64,000 bases of DNA from Gammaproteobacteria bacterium (GTDB lineage: Bacteria; Pseudomonadota; Gammaproteobacteria; UBA6186; Azoamicaceae), in the NCBI GenBank assembly GCA_013286785.1, contig JABDFC010000003.1, forward strand, positions 37,570-101,569, given 5' to 3'. The notes under the pieces were generated by a model, which had not been told where the DNA came from, did not search any database, and saw only the letters and a list, made by a program, of their open reading frames with translations. This document shows, piece after piece, positions 1 through 8,151 of the stretch; positions within the stretch are counted from its first letter, which is position 1, and the number at the start of each line of letters is the position of its first letter. A program made the position numbers and the translations under genes.

Positions 1-1324
1 ATTGTTCCTTGGTTAGCCAGGCGTTGATGTGCTGAATGTCTTCTGGATTTAATGTGCCTGCGGCTTGTTTCAGGCTAATGCTTTGCAAAATGTAATCGTA
101 ACGAGCGAAGGCATAATTTTGTTCAGCTTGAATTAAACTACTTTGGGCATTGAGAACGTCGACGATGGTTCGTGTTCCGACATTAAATGAGGCTTCGGTT
201 GCTTCTAAGGCGCTTTTATTGGAAACAATCGCCTGTTTTAAAGCGTCTGCTTGGCTGATTTGAGTTAGAACATTGCGATAAGATTGACGGGTATTGCTTT
301 CCGTTTGTCGATGCAGGGTTTCCCGATCTTTTTGTGATTTAGCATAAGTATGGACAGCTTGTCTGGTTTTAGAACTGACAGCACCTCCGCTAAAGATGGG
401 AAGAGTCACCTGTAGTCCAAGATTGGCATTATTGGTGCTGGTGGTATACGGCGTACTGGTGACGCGATTAATGGAAGAACTGACATCTAAAGTCGGGAGA
501 TGGCCAGTTTGTGCTATTTTGATATCGTCATGTGCTGATTTGACTTGAAATTCTATGGCTTGAAGACTTAAGTTTTGATCCAACGCTTGCAGAACCCATG
601 TTTCTAAATTTTGTGGTTCAGGGGCTTTTAGAGTTAATTCATCGCGCAAAAATGAATAACGATCTATCTCTTTTCCCGTAATTTCTCGCAAGATTTCTTT
701 TTGATTGGCGAGATCATTTTCGGCCGAAATTTCTTGGGCGTAAGCATTGTCGTGTTGAGCTTTGGCAATTTGGACATCTGTAATGGCAATGAGACCAACT
801 TTATACCGTTGTTCTGTTTGTTCTAAAAATTTAGCAAAAGCCTTGCGCTGTGCCTTAGCGAACTTTAGCGCATCAAAAGCTTTTAAAACGCCAAAGTATC
901 GTTGGACCGCTCTGACAATTAAGTCCTGTTCAGCCGCCGCATAATTGGCATTGGCTTGTTTGACTTGATTGGAAGCTTTGCTTAATTGGACCCATTCCTG
1001 ATAGTAAAAAACCGGTTGAGTTAAATTTAAACCATATGAGCTTTGATTGTAGTGGGCACGGGTCACTCCGCCGGGTGGGATACTGGTTGCATTATTTCCG
1101 CCGTTATCATAGGCGGTATGAGAGGTCACGGCTTGTATGGAAGGAAAAAATTGTGCACGAGCCTGTGGCAGCGCTTCAATAGAAGCCAAGTGAGCTTCTT
1201 TTGCCGATTGGAGCGTGGGATCATTCGTTTGGGCTAAGCGGTAGACAGCCAGTAAATCATTGGCATAAGTTGCCGTTGATAAGCAGATCATTCCGGTGAA
1301 GAGCATTAGGGTTAGTCGTTGCAT
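1..1324 (-). CDS. tolC: TolC-family outer membrane efflux channel (C-terminus cut by window edge)
   Basis: This is the outer membrane and periplasmic channel of tripartite efflux pumps and type I secretion. I read it by translating the minus strand from the ATG at 1322-1324. The frame stays open to base 1, giving about 441 residues with the C-terminal end missing. The N-terminus is a signal peptide (MQRLTLMLFTGMICL, cleaved near ATYA). The mature start, NDLLAVYRLAQTNDPTLQSA, is the typical opening of the TolC/OEP fold. Two long-helix repeats follow, with the family's 'LTQPVFYYQEW' and 'VTLPIFSGGAV' segments and a 'FNVGTRTIVDVLNAQ' segment. The Pcm-like gene lies directly upstream on the same strand, 3 bases away, and nudF lies just beyond. 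Proximity of tolC to nudF is also seen in E. coli. Confidence 0.93.
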   Translation of the reverse strand, partial: MQRLTLMLFTGMICLSTATYANDLLAVYRLAQTNDPTLQSAKEAHLASIEALPQARAQFFPSIQAVTSHTAYDNGGNNATSIPPGGVTRAHYNQSSYGLNLTQPVFYYQEWVQLSKASNQVKQANANYAAAEQDLIVRAVQRYFGVLKAFDALKFAKAQRKAFAKFLEQTEQRYKVGLIAITDVQIAKAQHDNAYAQEISAENDLANQKEILREITGKEIDRYSFLRDELTLKAPEPQNLETWVLQALDQNLSLQAIEFQVKSAHDDIKIAQTGHLPTLDVSSSINRVTSTPYTTSTNNANLGLQVTLPIFSGGAVSSKTRQAVHTYAKSQKDRETLHRQTESNTRQSYRNVLTQISQADALKQAIVSNKSALEATEASFNVGTRTIVDVLNAQSSLIQAEQNYAFARYDYILQSISLKQAAGTLNPEDIQHINAWLTKEQ

Positions 1325-1327
1325 AAA

Positions 1328-1996
1328 TTAAAAATCAAAATACTCTGTTTGGGTGGAACTTAAAAAAGGGAATTCTGTTTCAAACAGCTCCTCTTTTTGC
1401 CAGTCCAGTTTACTGGTTCGAGTAATTAGTGTAGCAAACATGACCGGTGGTTTTCCAATGACTGCAAAAAGACGGCCACCAATCGTGAGTTGTTCGACCA
1501 AATTTTTTTCTAAGCGGGGAATCGCCCCGGTTAAGACAATGACATCATAGGGGGCCTGTTTTAGCCATCCCAGTCGGCCATTACCGATTTCTACCTGTGC
1601 GGTTGTCACGTGATGGGTGGTTAAATTTTCTTGTGCAATCCTGGCGAGTTCTGGGATGATTTCAATGGAAATCACGGTTTTACTGAGATGCGATAATAGG
1701 GTGGTGAGATAACCGGACCCTGTGCCAACCTCTAGCACCCGCTCTTGCTGGGAGAGTTTTAAGGCTTGTAATAGGCGAGCGATAATTTTAGGTGGTAAGG
1801 TAACTTGATTGTAACCAATGGGGAGAAAAGTATCGCTATACGCGACCGTTCGATAACCACTGGCAATAAAGGATTCGCGTGGCAGCTTGGTTATAAGATC
1901 CAAGATGAGTGGATCATTGACCCCCCAAGTATGAATAAAATCTACCATATTGATGCACGCGGAGTTAGAATTCATGGGCAAAATAGTAGTAACCAT
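1328..1996 (-). CDS. Protein-L-isoaspartate O-methyltransferase family protein
   Basis: A SAM-dependent methyltransferase of the Pcm family, whose members repair L-isoaspartyl damage in proteins. Motif I, VLEVGTGSGY, lies at residues 87-96, and the preceding 'DTFLPIGYNQVTLPP' block (about 55-69) matches the PIGxGQTIS-like substrate region in degenerate form. At 222 residues it has the usual length. It is probably co-transcribed with tolC just downstream. A start at the second Met (1975) would give the N-terminus MNSNSACINMVDF, closer to typical family members that begin near NMV. Neither start has a strong Shine-Dalgarno sequence. The degenerate substrate motif resembles the TolC-linked Pcm-like proteins of other gammaproteobacteria, so true repair activity is uncertain. 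Confidence 0.85.
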   Translation of the reverse strand: MVTTILPMNSNSACINMVDFIHTWGVNDPLILDLITKLPRESFIASGYRTVAYSDTFLPIGYNQVTLPPKIIARLLQALKLSQQERVLEVGTGSGYLTTLLSHLSKTVISIEIIPELARIAQENLTTHHVTTAQVEIGNGRLGWLKQAPYDVIVLTGAIPRLEKNLVEQLTIGGRLFAVIGKPPVMFATLITRTSKLDWQKEELFETEFPFLSSTQTEYFDF

Positions 1997-2014
1997 CTCT
2001 TAGGAGTATAACAT

Positions 2015-2638
2015 ATGATTACACCCTGGGCATCCCAATTTAGACTGCAGGATCTCAAAATATTAGAAGAAAAAGAGGTTTTTTCGGGTTACTCTCATAT
2101 CAAACAGTTTACTTTTCAATATCCGCTTTTTTCGGGTGGAACCAGTCAACCCATTCCGCGAGAAGTTATCTTTAGACCTTCAGCTGTAACGGTTTTGTTA
2201 ATCGATCCAGCCGAAAAAAAAGTAGTACTTGTGGAACAATTTAGGGCAGGCGCTTTGTCGAATGCGGCGGGTCCTTGGTTATTAGAATTAGTGGCGGGGG
2301 TTTGTGAAGAAGGTGAACGTCCCGAAGAAACGGCATATCGGGAAGTTAAAGAAGAAACGGGATGCGAAATACTTTCTTTGATCCCTATTTGCTCTTATTT
2401 TACAACGCCAGGTATTTCGGTGGAAAAAATTTTTATCTATTGTGGAAAAGTGAAAGCACCGCAATTAAATCATCAAACGTTTGGAATTGTAGAAGAAGGT
2501 GAGGACATTAAGGTGTGTGTATTGTCAGTCGATGAGGTGTTTCAATTGTTAGCAGAAGGTAAAATTGTCAGCTCACCTGCTCTCATAGGATTGCAATGGT
2601 TGCAGTTAAATTTTAGGACTTTACATTTTCCTCAATAA
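2015..2638 (+). CDS. nudF: ADP-ribose pyrophosphatase (Nudix hydrolase)
   Basis: Hydrolyses ADP-ribose to AMP and ribose-5-phosphate. The complete Nudix box runs from residue 95 to 116 (G95, E100, then REVKEETG at 109-116), with the metal-binding glutamates present. The N-terminal strand region 'VLLIDPAEKKVVLVEQFR' is typical of the dimeric NudF type. Length 207 residues is normal. The start ATG has a clear AGGAG eight bases upstream. It is transcribed divergently from the pcm/tolC pair, and its 3' end overlaps the convergent rimK end by 26 bases. Confidence 0.92.
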   Translation: MITPWASQFRLQDLKILEEKEVFSGYSHIKQFTFQYPLFSGGTSQPIPREVIFRPSAVTVLLIDPAEKKVVLVEQFRAGALSNAAGPWLLELVAGVCEEGERPEETAYREVKEETGCEILSLIPICSYFTTPGISVEKIFIYCGKVKAPQLNHQTFGIVEEGEDIKVCVLSVDEVFQLLAEGKIVSSPALIGLQWLQLNFRTLHFPQ

Positions 2639-3491
2639 ATTCGATGATGGGATCAATAATGTCGCAATGGGTGATTTTTTCCAACATTTCGATACGAGGT
2701 GAACAATCTACATCCAAAATCAACGGACCTCGGTCTGAACGAATCAGATCAACGGTGGCAAAATTCAACTTCATGGTTTTAGCTGCTTTAACTGCAATTT
2801 TTTTCTCAGTGGCGCTAATTTCTACTGGAACACTGGCTAATCCGCGATGAGATGATTTTCCGCCTGATTCTGGGCTGTTTCGTTGAATGGCGGTGATAAC
2901 TTTATGGCCAACCACCACACATCGAATATCAACCCCTTGTGCTTCTTGAATATATTCTTGTACTAAGATGTTCGCTTTTAATTGTTTAAAGGCATTGACG
3001 ACGCTGACGGCTGCTTGATGAGTTTCGGCAAAAATAGTTCCTCGCCCTTCAGTCCCTTCTGAGAGACGGATAATCAACGGAGCGCCACCGACAACATCGA
3101 TCAGTTTCTCTGTTTCTTCCGGAGAGTCTGCAAATCCAGTAATGGGCAGAGGAAGTTTTTTACGTGCGAGGATCTGAAGGGCTCGCAACTTATCTCGTGA
3201 CCAGGTGATGGATATAGAATTGTTCAGTGTATAAATACCCATCATCTCAAATTGTCTTAAGACAGCCGTTCCATAAAAAGTGTGGGTTGGATTAATCCTG
3301 GGAATAATGGCAGACAGATTATTAAAAACCTCGCTGTTGGGATAATAAATGGCTGGTGATACTGGTGAGACATTCATATAGCAATAGGAGGTATGAATAA
3401 AAGCAATTTCATGCCCGCGTTTGTTAGCAGCGTCAACAAAGCGGCGGTGCGTAAATGCATTTGGGTTATGAGTTAATACAGCAAGTTTCAT
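2613..3491 (-). CDS. rimK: RimK-type ATP-grasp ligase (ribosomal protein S6 glutamate ligase family)
   Basis: An ATP-grasp enzyme that adds glutamate residues to a protein C-terminus; in E. coli RimK the target is ribosomal protein S6. Visible features are the N-terminal 'AVLTHNPNAFTHRRFVDAA' lobe, 'SWSRDKLRALQILARKKLPLP'-type segment near 100-120, the ATP-binding 'LIIRLSEGTEGRGTIFAE' loop, and the metal-ligand end 'DVDCSPRIEMLEKIT'. Usual RimK ends in a D-x-N-x-SPG pattern; here it reads DVDCSPR, a small deviation. It overlaps the upstream zinc-protease gene by four bases (ATGA), so the two are translationally coupled. Length 292 residues is normal. Confidence 0.88.
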   Translation of the reverse strand: MKLAVLTHNPNAFTHRRFVDAANKRGHEIAFIHTSYCYMNVSPVSPAIYYPNSEVFNNLSAIIPRINPTHTFYGTAVLRQFEMMGIYTLNNSISITWSRDKLRALQILARKKLPLPITGFADSPEETEKLIDVVGGAPLIIRLSEGTEGRGTIFAETHQAAVSVVNAFKQLKANILVQEYIQEAQGVDIRCVVVGHKVITAIQRNSPESGGKSSHRGLASVPVEISATEKKIAVKAAKTMKLNFATVDLIRSDRGPLILDVDCSPRIEMLEKITHCDIIDPIIEFIEENVKS

Positions 3492-4030
3492 GGGTTTTTA
3501 AGGACCTTATGTGTTTGGTGATACAGTGTCTTTAATTGTTTAGGACGAATATTCCCTTGGATGAGGATTTTTCCGGGTAGGATAAGAGTATGTCCTTTTA
3601 AGGCATCTCTCCCTAATAACATTCGAAACGTCATTGGATCGCGGTTGGTTAAACTGATTTCTATATTCCATGCGAGTGAGCCTAATATCAGACGAGTGGC
3701 AATGACATAACGCGTTTCTTTACTGCCACTGGAGTTCTTCACCGATCGTTCGTCAATCACTTTTGCAGTACAATTTGTTGCAAACTTTTGGTTTCGTTGG
3801 ATCGGGTGCACAACAAAATGAACATAGAGTTCGCCCTGTCGATGAAAGGGGCGGATATCAGAGGCATGTAAGGCAGATGTTTTGGCACCCGTATCAATTT
3901 TTGCTTTTATCGCAGGCACATGGAGTTTAGGGAGCGCACACCATTCCTGCCATCCGATTAACACCTTAGAAGGCGGGCTCGAGATAGGGAAAGCTGGTTT
4001 AACTTGTGGAGTTTCATTATGATAGGTCAT
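3488..4030 (-). CDS. RimK-associated ATP-dependent zinc protease / retropepsin-like protein
   Basis: A protein of the RimB/'ATP-dependent zinc protease' family (PF05618), an aspartyl-protease-fold enzyme regularly encoded next to rimK and linked to processing of RimK-modified substrates. The signature KIDTGAKTSALHA lies at residues 44-56 and carries the catalytic-type Asp46. The later 'RMLLGRDALKGHTLILPG' block is the matching flap/hydrophobic-glycine segment. At 180 residues it is full length. It is the first gene of a two-gene operon with rimK, overlapping it by four bases. Confidence 0.85.
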   Translation of the reverse strand: MTYHNETPQVKPAFPISSPPSKVLIGWQEWCALPKLHVPAIKAKIDTGAKTSALHASDIRPFHRQGELYVHFVVHPIQRNQKFATNCTAKVIDERSVKNSSGSKETRYVIATRLILGSLAWNIEISLTNRDPMTFRMLLGRDALKGHTLILPGKILIQGNIRPKQLKTLYHQTHKVLKNP

Positions 4031-4262
4031 TAAAGCAGTTAATCAACTTTTAGCTAGTTCTCCAATTGCAATGTTAGGGTATTTTGCAAAGAGTTGCAAT
4101 TTCACGGACATTTTAATTCATTTTTCTATATTTTTAATCAGTAATTTTGGAGGATTTTACCGATATTTTTCGTTTCAGGGTATTTACCTTACAACGAAAC
4201 TCCTTTACCATCCTGAAACATAGTTTGAAACTATCTATCAAAATGGTTGGAGGAAAGACAAT

Positions 4263-4880
4263 ATGATGAATAAAAAGTTAGCTACCATGACTTTGTCAGC
4301 TGCCATGCTTTTAAGCGGCACTGCCTTTGGATTGGAGTTTGATCCGAAATTTTATGTTGGGGCTGAAGCACAATACAATCGCTTAAAGTCTGCAGATGGG
4401 CAAGAATTTATCAATAAAAGTAATGGCAAAACATTGCTGCAAAAAAATAAACTTCCTTCTGTTGGTTTGCTGTTGGGAAGCCGTTTGAATGAATATTTCG
4501 GTGCAGAATTGGGATACACTGCTTTAAAACAAAGCAAAAACGCGTACCAAAATGGTAACTTCAATGTAAAGATGCATAATCCTTACGTGGATGCTTTAGG
4601 GTATATTCCAGTTTCTAACGAAGTGGATTTAATTGGTTTAGTCGGACTTGGTCGTTTGAGCACTAAAGTTCAGATGAAAGGCGTGAACGGTGCAGCAGTT
4701 GCATTGACCAGCGCACAACAACAAGCTGCTAAAACGAAGACGGGTCTTCGTCTTGGTGTCGGCGCTCAGTATAAATTTGATACCAACGTTGGTGTACGAG
4801 CCATGGTTCGTCATCAAAAAGGTAACAAACTGATCAAAAACGTAAACTCAGTTGGCGTAGGTTTGTTCTATCAATTTTAA
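4263..4880 (+). CDS. Outer membrane beta-barrel protein
   Basis: A small predicted outer membrane barrel of the opacity/OmpA-barrel type. The signal peptide (MMNKKLATMTLSAAMLLSGTAFG) is followed by alternating hydrophobic and polar beta strands beginning 'FDPKFYVGAEAQYNRLKS', and the protein ends in VGVGLFYQF, an outer membrane C-terminal signature with terminal Phe. At 205 residues it would form an eight-stranded barrel. The start has GGAGG 10 bases upstream; Met2 at 4266 is also possible. It stands alone with its own strong terminator just downstream, which suggests high expression. No function can be assigned from sequence. Confidence 0.78.
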   Translation: MMNKKLATMTLSAAMLLSGTAFGLEFDPKFYVGAEAQYNRLKSADGQEFINKSNGKTLLQKNKLPSVGLLLGSRLNEYFGAELGYTALKQSKNAYQNGNFNVKMHNPYVDALGYIPVSNEVDLIGLVGLGRLSTKVQMKGVNGAAVALTSAQQQAAKTKTGLRLGVGAQYKFDTNVGVRAMVRHQKGNKLIKNVNSVGVGLFYQF

Positions 4881-4911
4881 TGAACAGTCATTGCCATTTT
4901 GAGATTAAAGT

Positions 4912-4939
4912 AAGGGCCCCAATGGGGCCCTTGTTTTTT
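4912..4939 (+). terminator. Rho-independent terminator of the outer membrane protein gene
   Basis: A perfect nine-base-pair stem, AAGGGCCCC / GGGGCCCTT, with a three-base AAT loop, then G and six T residues. It begins 32 bases after the stop codon. The T-tract overlaps the stop codon of the convergent pyrophosphatase gene. Confidence 0.9.
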
Positions 4940-7022
4940 AGGAAGTATGTGCAAGCATTGCTAATAACAATAAAGCAACGATATTAATGATCTTAATCAT
5001 GGGGTTAACTGCAGGTCCCGCGGTATCCTTATAAGGATCACCGACAGTATCGCCGGTGATAGCCGCTTTATGAGCTTCGGATCCTTTCCCACCGTAATGA
5101 CCATCTTCAATATATTTTTTAGCATTATCCCAAGCGCCTCCTCCGGAGGTCATCGAGATGGCCACGAAGAGGCCGGTCACAATGGTACCGAGCAGTAGAG
5201 CTCCGAGTGCGGTAAATGCCGCTTCTTGGCCACCGATAAACTTAATGACAAAGTATAAAATTGCGGGAGCAAGTACTGGCAGGAGCGAAGGAATGATCAT
5301 TTCACGAATCGCGGTTTTCGTTAAAAGATCAACCGCTACACCATATTCCGGACGAGCTGTTCCTTCCATGATCCCTTTAATATCACGAAACTGGCGCCTT
5401 ACTTCGACAACAATCTCACCGCCGGCACGTCCAACCGCCATCATACCGAAAGAGCAGAATAAATACGGGAGTAACCCTCCAATGAATAATCCCACCACGA
5501 CAAAAGGATCTTGTAATCTAAAATGAATCTCTAAGTACGGGAAATAATGGCTTAGATCTTCAGTATAGGTAGCAAATAACACCAATGCGGCAAGACCCGC
5601 TGAGCCAATGGCATAACCTTTGGTAATGGCTTTGGTTGTGTTGCCAACCGCATCCAACGCATCGGTGACACTTCGGACTTCTTTGTCCAAATGTGCCATT
5701 TCTGCGATTCCCCCGGCATTATCGGTGACGGGGCCGTATGCATCTAAAGCAACGATCATTCCGGCTAATGCCAGCATTGTGGTGGCAGCAACCGCGATAC
5801 CAAAGAGTCCTGCAAAAGTATAGGTAAAGAGGATTCCGGCTGAGATGACCACAACGGGTAAAGCAGTGGATTCCATTGAGATGGCAAGGCCTTGAATGAT
5901 ATTGGTGGCGTGTCCCGTGAGTGAAGCCTGTGCCACACTGCGAACAGGACGATATTTTGTTGAAGTGTAGTATTCGGTGATCCAAACCAAAAGACCAGTA
6001 ATACCAAGGCCAGCCAGTGCACAATACAATAAACTGAGGCCGGTTAAGCGTCTATCGTTGATTTCAAAGCTGGTATCAAGACCAATAAACCAGTCTGTCA
6101 TGCCGGCAATGAGGAGTGCAGAGATGATCCCCGTTGCAATTAAACCTTTGTAAAGAGCAGCCATGATGTTTCGGCTTTTTCCTAATCGAACGAAGAAAGT
6201 GCCGATAATGGATCCTATAATGCAGACAGAACCGATTGCGAGCGGGTAGAACATCAGTTCAGCTTTCAGGTTATCCGGTGCTAATATGCCGGCCAAAACC
6301 ATGGTGGCTACAATCGTCACGGCATAGGTTTCAAAGAGATCGGCGGCCATTCCAGCACAATCGCCCACATTATCACCCACATTATCTGCAATAACAGCTG
6401 GGTTACGGGGATCGTCTTCAGGAATACCGGCTTCAATTTTACCAACGAGATCTGCTCCGACATCTGCGCCTTTGGTAAAAATGCCGCCACCCAATCGAGC
6501 AAAAATAGAAATCAGCGAGGCCCCAAAGCTTAAGGAAATTAAGGCTTCCATTAAAGGGCGATCGGCTAACTCAAGATTTTGTAACAAGAGATAATAAAGA
6601 GTCACACCCAGCAGGGCTAACCCAACGACGAGCAGGCCAGTGACCGCCCCCGCTTTAAAAGCAATGTTTAAGGCTTTGGCTAAGCCGCCGCGAGCCGCTT
6701 CGGCGGTTCGAACATTGGCTCGGACAGAAACACCCATGCCCACGTAGCCGGCAAGCGCAGAAAGAATGGCTCCAATGAGAAAGCCCACCGCCGAGTAAAA
6801 ACCCAAAACGTAATACAAGATGAGGGTAATAAAGAAGCCAACAATGCCGATGGTTTTATATTGGCGATTCAAATAAGCGTTAGCACCTTCTTGAATGGCT
6901 AGAGCAATTTCTTGCATCCGGGCATTGCCGGGAGACATTTGAAAAACTGCCCGAGCGGCAAACACTCCATATCCTAATGCAAGGACTCCGCTGAGAATAG
7001 CCAAACATTGTAATTCAAACAT
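4938..7022 (-). CDS. hppA: K+-independent H+-translocating membrane pyrophosphatase
   Basis: An integral membrane pump that couples hydrolysis of pyrophosphate to proton export. The catalytic signature [19 protein letters not shown] lies at residues 203-221 and the second acidic block 'DNAGGIAEM' at about 434-442. About 16 hydrophobic segments span 694 residues, as usual for the family. At the position that separates the subfamilies the sequence reads [10 protein letters not shown] (Lys464, Thr467). From family knowledge, Lys marks K+-independent proton pumps, whereas K+-dependent pumps carry Ala. The gene stands alone, convergent with the barrel protein gene. Confidence 0.95.
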   Translation of the reverse strand: MFELQCLAILSGVLALGYGVFAARAVFQMSPGNARMQEIALAIQEGANAYLNRQYKTIGIVGFFITLILYYVLGFYSAVGFLIGAILSALAGYVGMGVSVRANVRTAEAARGGLAKALNIAFKAGAVTGLLVVGLALLGVTLYYLLLQNLELADRPLMEALISLSFGASLISIFARLGGGIFTKGADVGADLVGKIEAGIPEDDPRNPAVIADNVGDNVGDCAGMAADLFETYAVTIVATMVLAGILAPDNLKAELMFYPLAIGSVCIIGSIIGTFFVRLGKSRNIMAALYKGLIATGIISALLIAGMTDWFIGLDTSFEINDRRLTGLSLLYCALAGLGITGLLVWITEYYTSTKYRPVRSVAQASLTGHATNIIQGLAISMESTALPVVVISAGILFTYTFAGLFGIAVAATTMLALAGMIVALDAYGPVTDNAGGIAEMAHLDKEVRSVTDALDAVGNTTKAITKGYAIGSAGLAALVLFATYTEDLSHYFPYLEIHFRLQDPFVVVGLFIGGLLPYLFCSFGMMAVGRAGGEIVVEVRRQFRDIKGIMEGTARPEYGVAVDLLTKTAIREMIIPSLLPVLAPAILYFVIKFIGGQEAAFTALGALLLGTIVTGLFVAISMTSGGGAWDNAKKYIEDGHYGGKGSEAHKAAITGDTVGDPYKDTAGPAVNPMIKIINIVALLLLAMLAHTS

Positions 7023-7189
7023 TCTGAACTCCTGTGTTCACTCGACATAAATGTAATAGGAAAGTATACCTTTTCTGGAGAAAGGCGGGCAAGCATTCGG
7101 ATGGGAAGAGATAAATAGTAAATTCAACTTATTCAACTACCATAAATAAAACGATTGAGAGAACTTTCGTGGGGAGCACTACAAGAGGC

Positions 7190-7550
7190 ACACTCTAGTA
7201 CTTTTCCAGCAATAGGGAATATAGAAGTAAAAATACTTTTGTTTCTGACCTTTAAAAAAATCAAAATTAGCTAGATCTTTTGCCAAACTATCCCTTTGTT
7301 GTTGAAACCCTAGCCTCATTATTCTAGCTTTTTTAAGTGTCTCCGTAACAGTATCTATTGAACCATCAGCCTAAAGTGATGTTCTTGCAACTCGCGTCGG
7401 AAGATTTTGCATGCTTTGTGTTAGATCTTAGCTTGCTTAAGTAGATCCTGTTTCTTTTAAAGCAGGTTGATCTTTTTTCTTTGGTTGCGGCGTTTGCAGT
7501 CTCCCACTCAATTTTTGAAGATAAAAGCTAATGACATAAGTACCCTATTC
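7190..7550 (-). pseudogene. Decayed gene fragment of unknown function
   Basis: One minus-strand frame reads as protein-like sequence through the region but is broken by several stops. It contains 'YVISFYLQKLSGRLQTPQPK' and 'DQPALKETGST', then stops, then 'MQNLPTRVARTSL', a stop, then 'ADGSIDTVTETLKKARIM' and 'GFQQQRDSLAKDLANFDFF'. All pieces are in the same frame, so the breaks are point stops rather than frameshifts. I do not recognise the family. The call rests on amino-acid composition and frame consistency only, and chance is possible. Confidence 0.35.
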
Positions 7551-7653
7551 TTAAAATAGTCAAAATAATTGAGAATAACCATTGTAATTACACAAACTCA
7601 CACCCAGATCGTAGTCTCCTGCCATACACAAAATGAGTTGTAACTACTCCGGT

Positions 7654-7737
7654 CCCGTTATTGCGAAACCCGAAGGGTTGAAGCAATCTACACAGCTTTT
7701 TGGATTGCTTCGTCGCTACGTTCCTCGCAAAGACAGA
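7654..7737. repeat. Palindromic dispersed-repeat element
   Basis: The element reads inward from both ends with related arms: 'CCGTTATTGCGAAACCCGAA' and 'GGTTGAAGCAATCTAC' on the left, and 'GGATTGCTTCGTCGC' and 'TTCCTCGCAAAGAC' on the right. The left 'TTGCGA..GAAGCAAT' and right 'ATTGCTTC..TCGCAA' are inverted copies. The 'CATTGCGAGG..GAAGCAATCC' wording is common to short palindromic intergenic repeats in many alpha- and gammaproteobacteria. No second copy was seen in this window. Confidence 0.6.
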
Positions 7738-7881
7738 ATGTAGAATGAGTTTCAACGCTGTTTATCTTTTCAGTTTCTATTCGCCTCTAAACGCCATTTT
7801 TATGAGCTAAAATGCCCTCTTGTTCTTTATTTTTAATAATGCTATCATACTTAAAGTATGTTATTTGGGGGGATCTTAACT

Positions 7882-8151
7882 ATGTTGAATCAATTTATAG
7901 ACTTTTTACTGCATAGACATAAAGATGCCTCTTCAAACTCTGAGAATATGCAAGAGACAGAGAACAGCAATACTCTCGACTGGAAAAAATGGCAAGGTCA
8001 AGTGCTGGGTAGCGAAGGAGACATTAAGAAAGCGCTTACCAAAATTGGCAAAGAACCTGGTAATGCAACAGAACTCCAAAAAATAATGGATGCCAATCGT
8101 AGAGAAGAGATGGAAGCAACTGCAAAGGAAACAAAACATACTTTTTATTGA
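7882..8151 (+). CDS. Small hypothetical protein, paralogue of the gene at 9701-9901
   Basis: An 89-residue protein of unknown function. I start it at the ATG at 7882 because GGGGGGAT lies about nine bases upstream; an ATG at 7858 would add eight residues but lacks a ribosome site. After a short hydrophobic start (MLNQFIDFLLHRH) and a polar linker comes a conserved module of about 50 residues: KW-x-G-x-VLGS-xx-DI-xx-AL, EP, ELQ-x-I, RR-x-EM-xx-TAK. The same module makes up most of the 66-residue protein at 9701-9901. Its end overlaps the convergent 510-residue gene by seven bases. Confidence 0.65.
   Translation: MLNQFIDFLLHRHKDASSNSENMQETENSNTLDWKKWQGQVLGSEGDIKKALTKIGKEPGNATELQKIMDANRREEMEATAKETKHTFY

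Larger units (their letters stand above)
7023..7881. other. Long non-coding stretch with a decayed gene and a palindromic repeat
   Basis: About 860 bases upstream of both hppA and the first small-protein gene hold no intact gene. The only structure I can support is a degraded reading frame on the minus strand (about 7190-7550) and a palindromic repeat (7654-7737), both listed separately. The rest is AT-rich and featureless to me. Confidence 0.6.

Noticed and set aside
5158..6024. Long frames on both strands inside hppA
   Set aside because: They are shadows of the strongly conserved pyrophosphatase gene.
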